IMG/VR virus record: IMGVR_UViG_3300032294_002849
Location: 1 to 28,574 of that record
Source of the DNA: a virus
DNA: 28,574 bases
Strand: one strand, 5' to 3'
A model generated the notes under the pieces. The model had not been told where the DNA came from, made no database searches, and worked only from the letters and a program-made list of their open reading frames with translations. This document shows, one piece after another, positions 23,222 through 28,574 of this stretch. Position 1 is the first letter of the stretch. Each line of letters starts with the position of its first letter. The position numbers and the translations under genes are program-made.

Positions 23222-24868
23222 TTATATGGGGTAAAGCGGATCGTTCTCTTCAGCCGATCGACCGCGGTGCATCATACTATCGTCAACCGCTGCTGTGAAC
23301 TCTGCGCCTCTGACAAGGAGGCCGATATCGCGCAAGTGCTTCAGCGACATGGAAACCGTATCGACAAGGTCATCGTGCTTCGACCGCGGGAAAGAGGCGC
23401 ACTGGTTTATGACCGTTTCCGCCCATGACCTGTCCGGCGCGTGGATCAATCCTTCATAAAACAGATGCTGGATTGAATAGAACCGGGCGACCTTGTCGGC
23501 GCCCTTCGGGTCAACGAGCTGCACAAAAAACTCCTCATGGCCATACAGCCGGCGCAGCTCCTGCGCCACGCTGATGCCGGAAGCCTTGCTCTCGACAAGT
23601 AGCTTCTCAACGCCGTATGACGACATTGTGTCCTGTATTTTTTCGATCAGGTCGTGGAACTCCAGCCTTTCAGACCATGCGTAAATCAACATGGCCTTCG
23701 GGTGCTCCTGCGTATAGGTGCGCTCCAGAACCGCCATGACGTCCCCCTGGCGGTTCGGCTGACGGGTGATCTGCGCCGTCTGATCGCCACCCGTCCAGAC
23801 GCCCCAGACGGTCATGGCTGAAGGATCGTTTTCTGTTTTTACCGTGTAGGCTGTATCGACCGACGCGATTATGTAATCGAAGGGCGGGTATGACGCCTGA
23901 TCCCAGAGCCTCCACCATTCTCGCTTGACGATACCGCCTCCGCGTGGCTCGGGAGATTGCTGATGCTGCCCGGCTGTCGCGTATGGCCCCATAGCGAGTT
24001 CATCCCGATCGACGACAGATTCGGGAAAACGAGACGGAAAAAGAAGCTGGCCTTCTCTTTTTCTGGGATCTTCAATGCCGAGCATTGTCGGGAATGCTCG
24101 CCCCGGGTCGTAGCGCATCGGAAGCATAATATGGTCATACGGGAGCCCCTTCTCCAGAATGATGCCGCTTGTGTCTTCCTCATGCAGGCGTTGCATGATG
24201 ACGATGATCGCCGATTCCATTGGCTTGTTGATGCGGCTGGGAACGGCCTCGAGGAACCATTCCCGCCGGCTCTTGCGGACGGCGTCGGACGCCGCATCCT
24301 CGACGCTGAGAGGGTCGTCGATGATCACCCTGTCGCCACGGGCGCCAGTGATCGACCCTGCGGCGATCGCCTGCCGGAAGCCTGTCGCGGTCGTCTCGAA
24401 TTTTGTCTTCTGGTTCTGATCCCGCGCGATCTTTACCCGATCGCCCCATCGATCCTGATACCAATCCGATTCGATCAGGCGGCGCATTTTGGTCGAATCG
24501 CGGATGGCGAGATCCAACGAATGCGACGCGCAGACATACCGCATGTGCGGCATGTTGCGCGGGCCCCATTCCCATGCCGGCCAGAATACGTTTGTCAAAA
24601 GCGACTTCATCATGCCTGGCGGCACGTTGATCAGGAGGCGATTATATCTGGATCCGTCGTCCAGTTCGACGCCGTCTGTGATGGCCTCGAGGTGCTCGGC
24701 GATCATATTGACGTGCCAATTGTGGAAATATTCCGCGCCCGGCTCAACAACATGCCACGCTTGCCTGATGAACTCGCAAAGATCTTCTTCGCATTCGGCG
24801 GCGCTGATTTCGATCAGTTGCCGATCGATATCAATTGCGACGCCTTCGATTTTAATTATCTTGTTCAT
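23222..24868 (-). CDS. terL: Terminase large subunit
   Basis: This 548-aa protein has a Walker A-like motif VPPGMMKS at 82-89 and a Walker B VIIDDP at 181-186, with GSITGARGDR just before. The C-terminal nuclease shows SVDTAY (first acidic residue at 338), LLVESKASG (about 423-431) and SKHDDLVDTVSM (acidic pair at 499-500). Motif order and length fit the T4/P22-type packaging motor. It translocates DNA into the prohead through the portal and cuts the concatemer. The Walker A has Met in place of the usual Gly/Thr-containing loop, a common deviation. It overlaps the upstream 66-aa gene by 17 bp, and its own ribosome-binding site is weak. Confidence 0.92.
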   Translation of the reverse strand: MNKIIKIEGVAIDIDRQLIEISAAECEEDLCEFIRQAWHVVEPGAEYFHNWHVNMIAEHLEAITDGVELDDGSRYNRLLINVPPGMMKSLLTNVFWPAWEWGPRNMPHMRYVCASHSLDLAIRDSTKMRRLIESDWYQDRWGDRVKIARDQNQKTKFETTATGFRQAIAAGSITGARGDRVIIDDPLSVEDAASDAVRKSRREWFLEAVPSRINKPMESAIIVIMQRLHEEDTSGIILEKGLPYDHIMLPMRYDPGRAFPTMLGIEDPRKREGQLLFPSRFPESVVDRDELAMGPYATAGQHQQSPEPRGGGIVKREWWRLWDQASYPPFDYIIASVDTAYTVKTENDPSAMTVWGVWTGGDQTAQITRQPNRQGDVMAVLERTYTQEHPKAMLIYAWSERLEFHDLIEKIQDTMSSYGVEKLLVESKASGISVAQELRRLYGHEEFFVQLVDPKGADKVARFYSIQHLFYEGLIHAPDRSWAETVINQCASFPRSKHDDLVDTVSMSLKHLRDIGLLVRGAEFTAAVDDSMMHRGRSAEENDPLYPI

Positions 24869-25052
24869 CTTGCTTTTTAAATATGGCGAAGGCCATTCCG
24901 CGGCTGTTCAGCTCTTTGTCCAGAGCGTGCAGATACGCCTCAACAACCTTTCTGGCCTGCTGTGGGAAATGGCAAAATGGATACGAGGCGCCTATGGCGG
25001 CCTCATGTGCATCGATCAGATCCTGACCTAATGCGGAGTTCCCCTCACCCAT
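24852..25052 (-). CDS. Small orphan overlapping terL
   Basis: This 66-aa frame starts at ATG 25052 within the end of the previous gene (25 bp overlap) and ends 17 bp inside terL. It contains IDAHEAAIGASYPFCHFPQQ, then a helix VVEAYLHALDKELNSRG. No family is recognised and no good ribosome-binding site is visible, but double overlap with two real genes and a sensible helical composition support coding by coupling. Confidence 0.5.
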   Translation of the reverse strand: MGEGNSALGQDLIDAHEAAIGASYPFCHFPQQARKVVEAYLHALDKELNSRGMAFAIFKKQDEQDN

Positions 25053-25573
25053 GACGCCAGCCCACTTTGTTTTGATGCAGATATGATATGCTGAATGGTG
25101 CCGTTTAGCCGCTGATAGGCATACATGGCGGATTCTTCGGTCGCAAATCTGTTCGATATAAAATAGGACGAAACCGCAGCTAACATTTTCAGAACAACGT
25201 CCGGATCTTCTATCTGATTGATCGTATCAACCCATCCTGACGATATAACGACGGCCTCCTTATCGCATATTTTCTTTTTAACGCCGTCAACCCTCTTCTG
25301 ATCAATATCAAAAACATCCATCGGGTCGATGTCGGCCTCGGCGCAATCCTTGACGATGGTTTTTATTCTTTTACAAAATTCATCAATTTCTATTTCAGCA
25401 TTTATAGCCTGACCTTCGTTATCAAGCATACGGGAAAAAAGCATGCTTGAAGCGAAAACAAGAACGCCTGTTACATGAGAAGGAGAGCTTTTGTCTTGCA
25501 GCATATCCATAATGGCTGTCGCGCAAGATATAATCTCCCTGGACTTCTCTTCTTCTTCGGGCGTCATTTCCAT
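25028..25573 (-). CDS. Orphan protein between the terminase genes
   Basis: This 181-aa protein begins in a TGATG overlap with the small terminase stop (25575-25571). It is mostly helical (EEEEKSREIISCATAIMDMLQ, CKRIKTIVKDCAEADI, AMYAYQRLNGTIQHIISAS) with VTGVLVFASSMLF as a possible buried helix. It has several Cys and no signal peptide. I do not recognise it. Position inside the packaging cluster suggests a packaging accessory or a moron; that is inference only. Confidence 0.66.
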   Translation of the reverse strand: MEMTPEEEEKSREIISCATAIMDMLQDKSSPSHVTGVLVFASSMLFSRMLDNEGQAINAEIEIDEFCKRIKTIVKDCAEADIDPMDVFDIDQKRVDGVKKKICDKEAVVISSGWVDTINQIEDPDVVLKMLAAVSSYFISNRFATEESAMYAYQRLNGTIQHIISASKQSGLASWVRGTPH

Positions 25574-26034
25574 CAGCTGCTTCCCTTCTTTGCAGCAAGC
25601 AAAATTTCTTTCAAAGCCTGACGCTGCTCAGGATCCATCGATCGCGCGTCAATAACAGACGACTCAACCTTGATGGCGCCGCCTTCAGGGCCGCTAACTT
25701 CCGTTACCTGCTTCTCTGTGTAATCCTCGCGGAATCTTGATGCTACGCTCTTCAGCCAAAGATGAGCATTAAAGTCTCTGCAAGCAAGATTTTGTTGGGC
25801 TTTGTCCTCCCACCACGTCTGCGAAAGCGTCCTTGCCCGCGCAAGAGCGGTGGAAAAATCTTCATGCGCCGCGGCCCAATCAAAAATCGACGCCTTGTCC
25901 ACCTCGAACGCAGCGGCCATTTGCGCGATGCTTTTCCCTTCGCGACCAAGCTCGATGACCCGCTCGCAATACTCAGGCTTATATTTCGTCGGCCGTCCAA
26001 CAGGTCGCTTTTTGGGTGCTTCGACGTCGCTCAT
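25573..26034 (-). CDS. terS: Terminase small subunit
   Basis: This 153-aa protein starts PKKRPVGRPTKYKPEYCERV, followed by a helix-turn-helix EGKSIAQMAAAFEVDKASIFDWAAAHEDF. Next come helices with WWEDKAQQNL and NAHLWLKSVASRFREDY, and an acidic tail DPEQRQALKEILLA. The DNA-binding helix-turn-helix, the basic GRPTKY N-terminus and the position before terL match phage small terminases. It would recognise the packaging site. ATG overlaps the previous stop as ATGA (26034-26031). Confidence 0.85.
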   Translation of the reverse strand: MSDVEAPKKRPVGRPTKYKPEYCERVIELGREGKSIAQMAAAFEVDKASIFDWAAAHEDFSTALARARTLSQTWWEDKAQQNLACRDFNAHLWLKSVASRFREDYTEKQVTEVSGPEGGAIKVESSVIDARSMDPEQRQALKEILLAAKKGSS

Positions 26035-26219
26035 TTTCTTACCATCTTGCCTAGCGTTACATTCTCGTTGTTGATCTCTACGTATTTTTTAATGATTGTC
26101 ATCACTTCGCTTTTTCTGGCCGGCCTTCCGAGACAGACCAGATAGACCATGATACATAAAGGCGCGTGTTCGTTTATCCATTTTGATATGACGTAGGCGT
26201 TCATTTCGCCGTCGGTCAT
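26031..26219 (-). CDS. Small orphan, possible winged-helix-like
   Basis: I use ATG 26219 (62 aa), 2 bp after the lipoprotein stop, rather than the TTG at 26225. The protein reads MTDGEMNAYVISKWINEHAP, then MVYLVCLGRPARKSEVMTII and a basic end. Hydrophobic spacing could form a small winged-helix fold, but nothing specific is recognised. It overlaps the terS start as ATGA, so it may simply couple the two. Confidence in coding is moderate. Confidence 0.52.
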   Translation of the reverse strand: MTDGEMNAYVISKWINEHAPLCIMVYLVCLGRPARKSEVMTIIKKYVEINNENVTLGKMVRK

Positions 26220-26221
26220 GG

Positions 26222-26365
26222 TCAATTACAGTTTTCTGGCTGGGTTACGGTGCAGTGAAAGACATATTTGGCAGCGGAGCATCCTGAAAGGATCGTTGCG
26301 GCGCCGAAAAGCAAAAAGCTATATGCGGCTGCGATGGCAAGGGCCCGCGCTGTCATTTCTTTCAT
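26222..26365 (-). CDS. Small lipoprotein
   Basis: ATG 26365 (47 aa) follows AAGGAACGGGACG. Residues 1-24 form a signal peptide (basic MKEMTAR, then hydrophobic AAAYSFLLFGAAT) ending in the lipobox ILSGC. The mature part, CSAAKYVFHCTVTQPENCN, is only 19 residues with two further Cys. Small phage lipoproteins act as outer-membrane spanins, superinfection exclusion factors or host-surface modifiers; no partner inner-membrane protein is visible here. The longer frame at 26410 lacks support. Confidence 0.66.
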   Translation of the reverse strand: MKEMTARALAIAAAYSFLLFGAATILSGCSAAKYVFHCTVTQPENCN

Positions 26366-26393
26366 CGTCCCGTTCCTTCTTCGAAAATACAGA

Positions 26394-26418
26394 CCCCGGC
26401 ATGATAACACACCCGGGG
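26394..26418 (-). terminator. Weak hairpin between gapR-like and lipoprotein genes
   Basis: Arms 26394-26399 and 26413-26418 pair over 6 GC bases, with a 13-base loop, and TCTGTATTTT follows on the minus strand. It sits in the 65-bp gap after the stop at 26431. It may attenuate transcription into the terminase genes. Confidence 0.4.
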
Positions 26419-26430
26419 CCGTTTGTTTAC

Positions 26431-26742
26431 TTAGAAGTCGTCGTCGTTTTCGTCGCCTGCTTCTTCGCTGTTTTTGATTCGATCCACTGCCGCCCTGCCC
26501 AGGGGGGTATCCGCCAGCATGCCCAGAGCATCCATATAAACTGCCAGAACAGCCTGCTCTTCGGCGCGCTTCTGAGCGTCCTGTTTACGAAGAGACAGCA
26601 GTTTTTTGAGGATTTTGACATCATATCCATTTGATTTCGCTTCGGAAAAGACATCCTTGATGTCTGCTGCGATCGCTGCCTTTTCCTCTTCAAGCCTTTC
26701 GATTCGTTCCACCAAAGCTTTGATTTGATTGTTGTTTGACAT
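26431..26742 (-). CDS. GapR-like (DUF2312) DNA-binding protein
   Basis: This 103-aa protein matches GapR/DUF2312 very clearly: LVERIERLEEEKAAIAADIKD, VFSEAKSNGYDVKILKKLLSLRKQD and YMDALGMLADTPLG. Alphaproteobacterial GapR binds overtwisted DNA ahead of replication and transcription complexes and works with topoisomerases. The C-terminal acidic end (AGDENDDDF) differs from usual chromosomal forms as I recall them. ATG 26742 follows GAGG. It overlaps the upstream gene by 53 bp. The phage copy may organise phage DNA or compete with the host protein. High confidence in the family. Confidence 0.86.
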   Translation of the reverse strand: MSNNNQIKALVERIERLEEEKAAIAADIKDVFSEAKSNGYDVKILKKLLSLRKQDAQKRAEEQAVLAVYMDALGMLADTPLGRAAVDRIKNSEEAGDENDDDF

Positions 26743-26914
26743 TCTGTTCGCCCTCTATGGATTGCATAATGTGATCTGCCGCCATACGACAATAGTCGCA
26801 AGGAGCAGGGCATGTGTCTGCTGATATGTGAGGTTGGATCCTTCCATCGATATCGACGCCAACATTGAATCTGCATATTGCAGCGACGATAGTCTCGCGA
26901 ATATTTCCCGGCAT
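26690..26914 (-). CDS. Small Cys-containing protein at the start of the minus operon
   Basis: This 74-aa protein starts at ATG 26914 after AAGGGGATG. It reads IRETIVAAICRFNVGVDIDGR, then ADTCPAPCDYCRMAADHI, a four-Cys set (three as CPAPCDYC) that could bind a metal, and a Gln/Asn-rich tail. It is the first gene of the leftward operon, and its end runs 53 bp into the GapR-like gene. The overlap is long, but the ribosome-binding site and motif support it. Confidence 0.6.
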   Translation of the reverse strand: MPGNIRETIVAAICRFNVGVDIDGRIQPHISADTCPAPCDYCRMAADHIMQSIEGEQNVKQQSNQSFGGTNRKA

Positions 26915-26940
26915 GTCAACATCCCCTTCCTGCGACCGTC

Positions 26941-26968
26941 AACATACAGCCCATGAAAAAAAATTCAA
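26941..26968 (-). promoter_or_regulatory. Candidate leftward promoter of the packaging operon
   Basis: Minus strand TTGAAT (26968-26963) and TATGTT (26946-26941) are spaced by 16 bp, with a T-run inside the spacer. Both hexamers match consensus in 4 of 6 bases. The position, 27 bp before ATG 26914, is right for the minus operon, but the match is weak. Confidence 0.35.
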
Positions 26969-26986
26969 AAATATTTCAGAAGGCGC

Positions 26987-27019
26987 TTGACCAGAAGAAA
27001 CTTCTCATGTAGTTTCTTC
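26987..27019 (+). promoter_or_regulatory. Candidate rightward promoter with operator-like inverted repeats
   Basis: TTGACC at 26987-26992 is followed after 17 bp by TAGTTT (27010-27015), a poor -10. Inside lies AGAAG-AAA-CTTCT (26993-27005). A larger perfect inverted repeat has 9-bp arms GAAGAAACT (26994-27002) and AGTTTCTTC (27011-27019) around 8 bases. The same GAAGAAACTTC core is in the promoter at 27624. It is probably a regulated early promoter. Confidence 0.55.
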
Positions 27020-27051
27020 ATATTGGTTGATCTTGATATGGAGTTACGCAA

Positions 27052-27354
27052 ATGTCCAACACCGCCGCCCTCGCCGACGCCTACGCCGCCCTCAAGCACG
27101 AAGAAGCCGCCGTCAAGGCGCGTCTTGAAGCCGTCAAGGCGGAGATCGTTTCCGTCGGCGAGAAAGAGCTCGTTGGCGATACCTGCGTCGTCGCCATCGT
27201 CGAAAAGAAGGGCGCCACGACGCTCGACAAGGACGCTGCTATCGCGCTGCTGCGCCAGCTCGGCGCGACCGACGAGCAGATCGCCGGCCTCAACAAAACC
27301 GGCAAGCCGTCGCAGTCGCTGATGATCAAGGCGAAGCTCGCACTCGCCGTCTGA
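27052..27354 (+). CDS. Early-type small protein, function unknown
   Basis: This 100-aa protein starts at ATG 27052, with GGAG 8 bp upstream. The N-terminal half is a heptad-like helix (AALADAYAALKHEEAAVKARL, EAVKAEIVSVGEKEL), then a beta section CVVAIVEKKGATTLD, and a C-terminal AAIALLRQLGATDEQIAGL with the basic end KPSQSLMIKAKLALAV. Such coiled-coil plus beta small proteins occur among early phage genes. No specific family is recognised. It is the first gene of the rightward cluster and is followed by a hairpin. Confidence 0.68.
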   Translation: MSNTAALADAYAALKHEEAAVKARLEAVKAEIVSVGEKELVGDTCVVAIVEKKGATTLDKDAAIALLRQLGATDEQIAGLNKTGKPSQSLMIKAKLALAV

Positions 27355-27357
27355 CGC

Positions 27358-27376
27358 GAGGGGCCATCGGCCCCTC
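27358..27376 (+). terminator. Hairpin downstream of the first early gene
   Basis: Arms 27358-27365 and 27369-27376 pair perfectly over 8 GC-rich bases with a 3-base loop, 3 bp after the stop. It is followed by CGTTTCT, a weak T-tract, so it may act as an attenuator or an mRNA-stabilising hairpin. Confidence 0.55.
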
Positions 27377-27410
27377 CGTTTCTGGAGAGAACCCCTTCCA
27401 TTTCTGGAGA
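27376..27410 (+). repeat. Duplicated Shine-Dalgarno-like element
   Basis: CCNTTTCTGGAGA occurs at 27376-27388 and 27398-27410, 22 bp apart. Only the second is at correct distance (8 bp) from ATG 27418. The first has no start codon nearby. It may be a relic of duplication or a ribosome standby site. Confidence 0.6.
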
Positions 27411-27417
27411 TATCGAT

Positions 27418-27627
27418 ATGACCATCGCCAAACCCATCCCCGGACATCACTTCCACCAATACGACGATGAGCTGCTGACCACGCTGATCAGATCCTGGCG
27501 CGAGCAGCACGACAAGGGCGAGGTCGAGACCGAAGTGTTCAAACGTCTTCTCGCTGACGCCTATGCCGTGCTCGGCTACCGTTGCGCGCTCGAGTATCTC
27601 GAAAAGTATAATCCAGAGACCGCTTGA
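27418..27627 (+). CDS. Early-type small protein, function unknown
   Basis: This 69-aa protein starts at ATG 27418, with GGAG 8 bp upstream. It has a Pro/His N-terminus (IPGHHFHQYDDE), a helix with LLTTLIRSWREQHDKGEVET and a second helix LLADAYAVLGYRCALEYLEK. The stop TGA (27625-27627) lies inside the -35 of the next promoter. No family recognised. Confidence 0.66.
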   Translation: MTIAKPIPGHHFHQYDDELLTTLIRSWREQHDKGEVETEVFKRLLADAYAVLGYRCALEYLEKYNPETA

Positions 27628-27651
27628 CAGAGTGAAGAAACTTCATATAAT
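27624..27651 (+). promoter_or_regulatory. Consensus sigma70 promoter with embedded inverted repeat
   Basis: TTGACA (27624-27629) and TATAAT (27646-27651) are perfect hexamers spaced by 16 bp. In the spacer, TGAAG-AAA-CTTCA (27633-27645) forms a 5-bp perfect inverted repeat, the same core as at 26994. It drives the genes from 27679 onward and is placed so that a bound repressor would block RNA polymerase. Confidence 0.8.
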
Positions 27652-27678
27652 ACAGGCCATCAACTGATGGAGATTGAA

Positions 27679-27891
27679 ATGGCGATCAAGACCTACTTCT
27701 GCGAATGGATGAGAGAATGGGTTGCTTACGACGAAGCCTGGGTCGACGAGCATACGCCGCATGGCCGCGGCGAGACGGAAGAAGAGGCGCTCGAGGATCT
27801 CGCTGAAGTCCTCGCCTGCTACATTAACAATATGGAAATGCTTGCCGACTATCATGCGCAGGCGTCACAGTTCGACGTGAAAAAGGATTGA
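27679..27891 (+). CDS. Small acidic early protein
   Basis: ATG 27679 (70 aa) is preferred over ATG 27667, since GGAG at 27668-27671 gives a proper 7-bp spacing to 27679. The protein has IKTYFCEWMREWVAYDEAW, then ETEEEALEDLAEVLACYINN and an alternating end. It is strongly acidic. Small acidic early phage proteins often bind and inhibit host enzymes or mimic DNA, but nothing specific is identified. It is the first gene behind the strong promoter. Confidence 0.72.
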   Translation: MAIKTYFCEWMREWVAYDEAWVDEHTPHGRGETEEEALEDLAEVLACYINNMEMLADYHAQASQFDVKKD

Positions 27892-27895
27892 TATC

Positions 27896-28225
27896 ATGGA
27901 CCAGACACGCCCCTATATCATCGCGTCCAAAGAGCCCTGTTACGACGTCAACCCGACATTGTGGAATTTGTATTGCGCCCTCACGGGGCGCGCCATTGGT
28001 CAGGCGAACTACAACTGGACCGAACAGGACGTCATTATTGCAATGCTCGCCAGAGGGCTTCAGAAACATGACTTCGGAACAAATGATACAGATAATGAGC
28101 CGTCAGAATCTGTCCAATCAGGACGTCGCTACGATATCCGGCGTGACCTATCGACAGGTAATGTCATGGCGGTCAGGAAGGTATCCGATTCCGATGATGC
28201 TGTCCTTTTTGTTATCGGCTCTTGA
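27896..28225 (+). CDS. Early-type protein overlapping an HTH gene
   Basis: This 109-aa frame starts at ATG 27896 with AAGGA 8 bp upstream, just after the previous stop. Residues 1-60 look protein-like (CYDVNPTLWNLYCALTGRAIG, WTEQDVIIAMLARGLQKHD). After that the sequence becomes low-quality (Ser/Asp/Arg) where the HTH frame at 28068 overlaps it by 158 bp. Either the genuine product is short and the C-terminus is unselected, or a +1 shift joins the N-terminus to the HTH part. The start is well supported, the C-terminus is not. Confidence 0.5.
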   Translation: MDQTRPYIIASKEPCYDVNPTLWNLYCALTGRAIGQANYNWTEQDVIIAMLARGLQKHDFGTNDTDNEPSESVQSGRRYDIRRDLSTGNVMAVRKVSDSDDAVLFVIGS

Positions 28226-28292
28226 TGAAGGGGAGCTGTCGGCAGATTGGCTTATGGACAAGCTGCAAAATGAGCTAAGAGAGCATGTATAA
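28068..28292 (+). CDS. Helix-turn-helix DNA-binding protein
   Basis: This 74-aa protein (ATG 28068) reads MTSEQMIQIMSRQNLSNQDV, followed by ATISGVTYRQVMSWRSGRY, PIPMMLSFLLSALDE and DWLMDKLQNELREHV. The spacing of DVATISGVTYRQVMSWRSG is that of a Cro/CI-type helix-turn-helix. It could bind the GAAGAAACTTC inverted repeats nearby. No clear Shine-Dalgarno precedes the ATG (AGGG is 12 bp away), so translation may be coupled to the overlapping frame. The next element is a terminator at 28297. Confidence 0.68.
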   Translation: MTSEQMIQIMSRQNLSNQDVATISGVTYRQVMSWRSGRYPIPMMLSFLLSALDEGELSADWLMDKLQNELREHV

Positions 28293-28296
28293 AAAA

Positions 28297-28328
28297 GAAG
28301 GCCACGGGACATCACTACCGTGGCCTTC
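28297..28328. terminator. Bidirectional terminator between converging units
   Basis: Arms 28297-28307 and 28318-28328 form a perfect 11-bp stem with a 10-base loop. On the minus strand TTTTTT follows directly, making a strong terminator for leftward transcription from the methyltransferase side. The plus strand has only a weak T content. It begins 5 bp after the HTH stop. Confidence 0.82.
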
Positions 28329-28434
28329 GCGTTACGCGATGTTGCGATTTCCCATGTTTCCGATGGCGTCTCCGTTTCAATGCTTCACCGATAGCGTCGC
28401 TGCCGGCTTTAGTCTCCTTACCCGTCATTGCCAT
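28315..28434 (-). CDS. Possible very small basic protein
   Basis: A 39-codon minus-strand frame runs from ATG 28434 to TAG 28317-28315, reading MAMTGKETKAGSDAIGEALK then a strongly basic tail (RRRHRKHGKSQHRVTRRPR). The stop lies in the loop of the terminator. It follows the methyltransferase end by 18 bp. No clear ribosome-binding site and no family; it may be non-coding. Confidence 0.3.
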   Translation of the reverse strand: MAMTGKETKAGSDAIGEALKRRRHRKHGKSQHRVTRRPR

Positions 28435-28452
28435 GACCACGGAGCGACGGGC

Positions 28453-28574
28453 TTACTCCTGTGATTCCATGAATGCCTTTACGACTTCTGCCGCGAGCGG
28501 CGGGACGATGGCGTTGCCGTAGGCGCGCAGGCGTCCCACTCTGGCGGGAACCCCATGAGCCAGGAGACGAACTC
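28453..28574 (-). CDS. DNA cytosine methyltransferase, C-terminal end only
   Basis: Thirty-nine codons at the right edge end in TAA (28455-28453). They read LLAHGVPARVGRLRAYGNAI, then VPPLAAEVVKAFMESQE. The GVPARVGRLRAYGNAIVP segment is the typical C-terminal signature of phage C5-cytosine methyltransferases, where the conserved GN-x-I helps bind target and cofactor. The catalytic part lies beyond the window. Such enzymes protect phage DNA from restriction. It runs towards the terminator at 28297. Confidence 0.75.
   Translation of the reverse strand, partial: VRLLAHGVPARVGRLRAYGNAIVPPLAAEVVKAFMESQE

Noticed and set aside
23957-24880. 307-aa plus-strand frame
   Set aside because: It is antisense to the large terminase, whose ATPase and nuclease motifs are unmistakable.
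26427-26876. 149-aa minus frame over gapR
   Set aside because: It is a shadow of the GapR-like frame, with a Trp/Arg/Ser-rich unnatural composition.
26965-27510. 181-aa minus frame over the early genes
   Set aside because: It is antisense to two plus genes with good ribosome-binding sites; it is very Gly/Asp/Leu-rich as expected from antisense of GC-rich coding DNA.

Overview
The window looks like part of the genome of a tailed phage (or prophage) with a short-tailed, podovirus-like virion, probably infecting an alphaproteobacterium. A head-packaging-portal-capsid-tail module runs almost continuously on the minus strand. No tape-measure, sheath or contractile-tail gene is visible. The host suggestion rests mainly on a GapR/DUF2312-type nucleoid protein (26431-26742), a family typical of Alphaproteobacteria. 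No rRNA, tRNA, insertion sequence or CRISPR array was seen.

Layout, reading the minus strand from right to left. The right edge holds the C-terminal tail of a DNA cytosine methyltransferase (28453-28574). After a divergent early region come a small Cys-rich protein, the GapR-like protein, a tiny lipoprotein and a small orphan. The packaging genes follow: small terminase, two orphans, large terminase, another orphan and the portal. Then comes an unusual block of virion-associated 'polyvalent' proteins: a GP88-like Cys-motif protein, a 65-aa orphan, an 811-aa fusion of a methyltransferase-like domain with a large polyvalent-protein-type region, and a 449-aa basic protein rich in KKGG motifs. 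Next are a GroES-like co-chaperonin, the scaffold, a conserved head-region protein, a terminator/promoter pair, a putative capsid decoration protein and the major capsid protein, closed by a strong terminator. The tail side has a beta-helix protein, a small KGGK protein, two small basic proteins with conserved endings, three beta-rich small proteins, a head-tail adaptor-like protein, a CxxC protein, an 876-aa tailspike and a giant fibre (over 1256 aa) that runs off the left edge.

On the plus strand (27052-28292) a short early-type cluster carries four or five small genes, including a helix-turn-helix protein. It has a consensus sigma70 promoter at 27624-27651 and a second, weaker promoter-like site at 26987. 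Both sites carry the same GAAGAAACTTC inverted repeat, so they may share a repressor. A strong hairpin at 28297-28328 separates this cluster from the converging minus-strand methyltransferase region.

How the genes work together: the terminases pack DNA through the portal into a capsid built by scaffold, major capsid and decoration proteins, with folding possibly helped by the phage GroES-like protein. Polyvalent and KKGG proteins encoded between portal and capsid may be packaged with the DNA or injected. Adaptor, tailspike and giant fibre provide attachment. Many adjacent late genes overlap as ATGA, TGATG or TAATG, pointing to translational coupling. All identifications come from reading the sequence; none was checked by database search.
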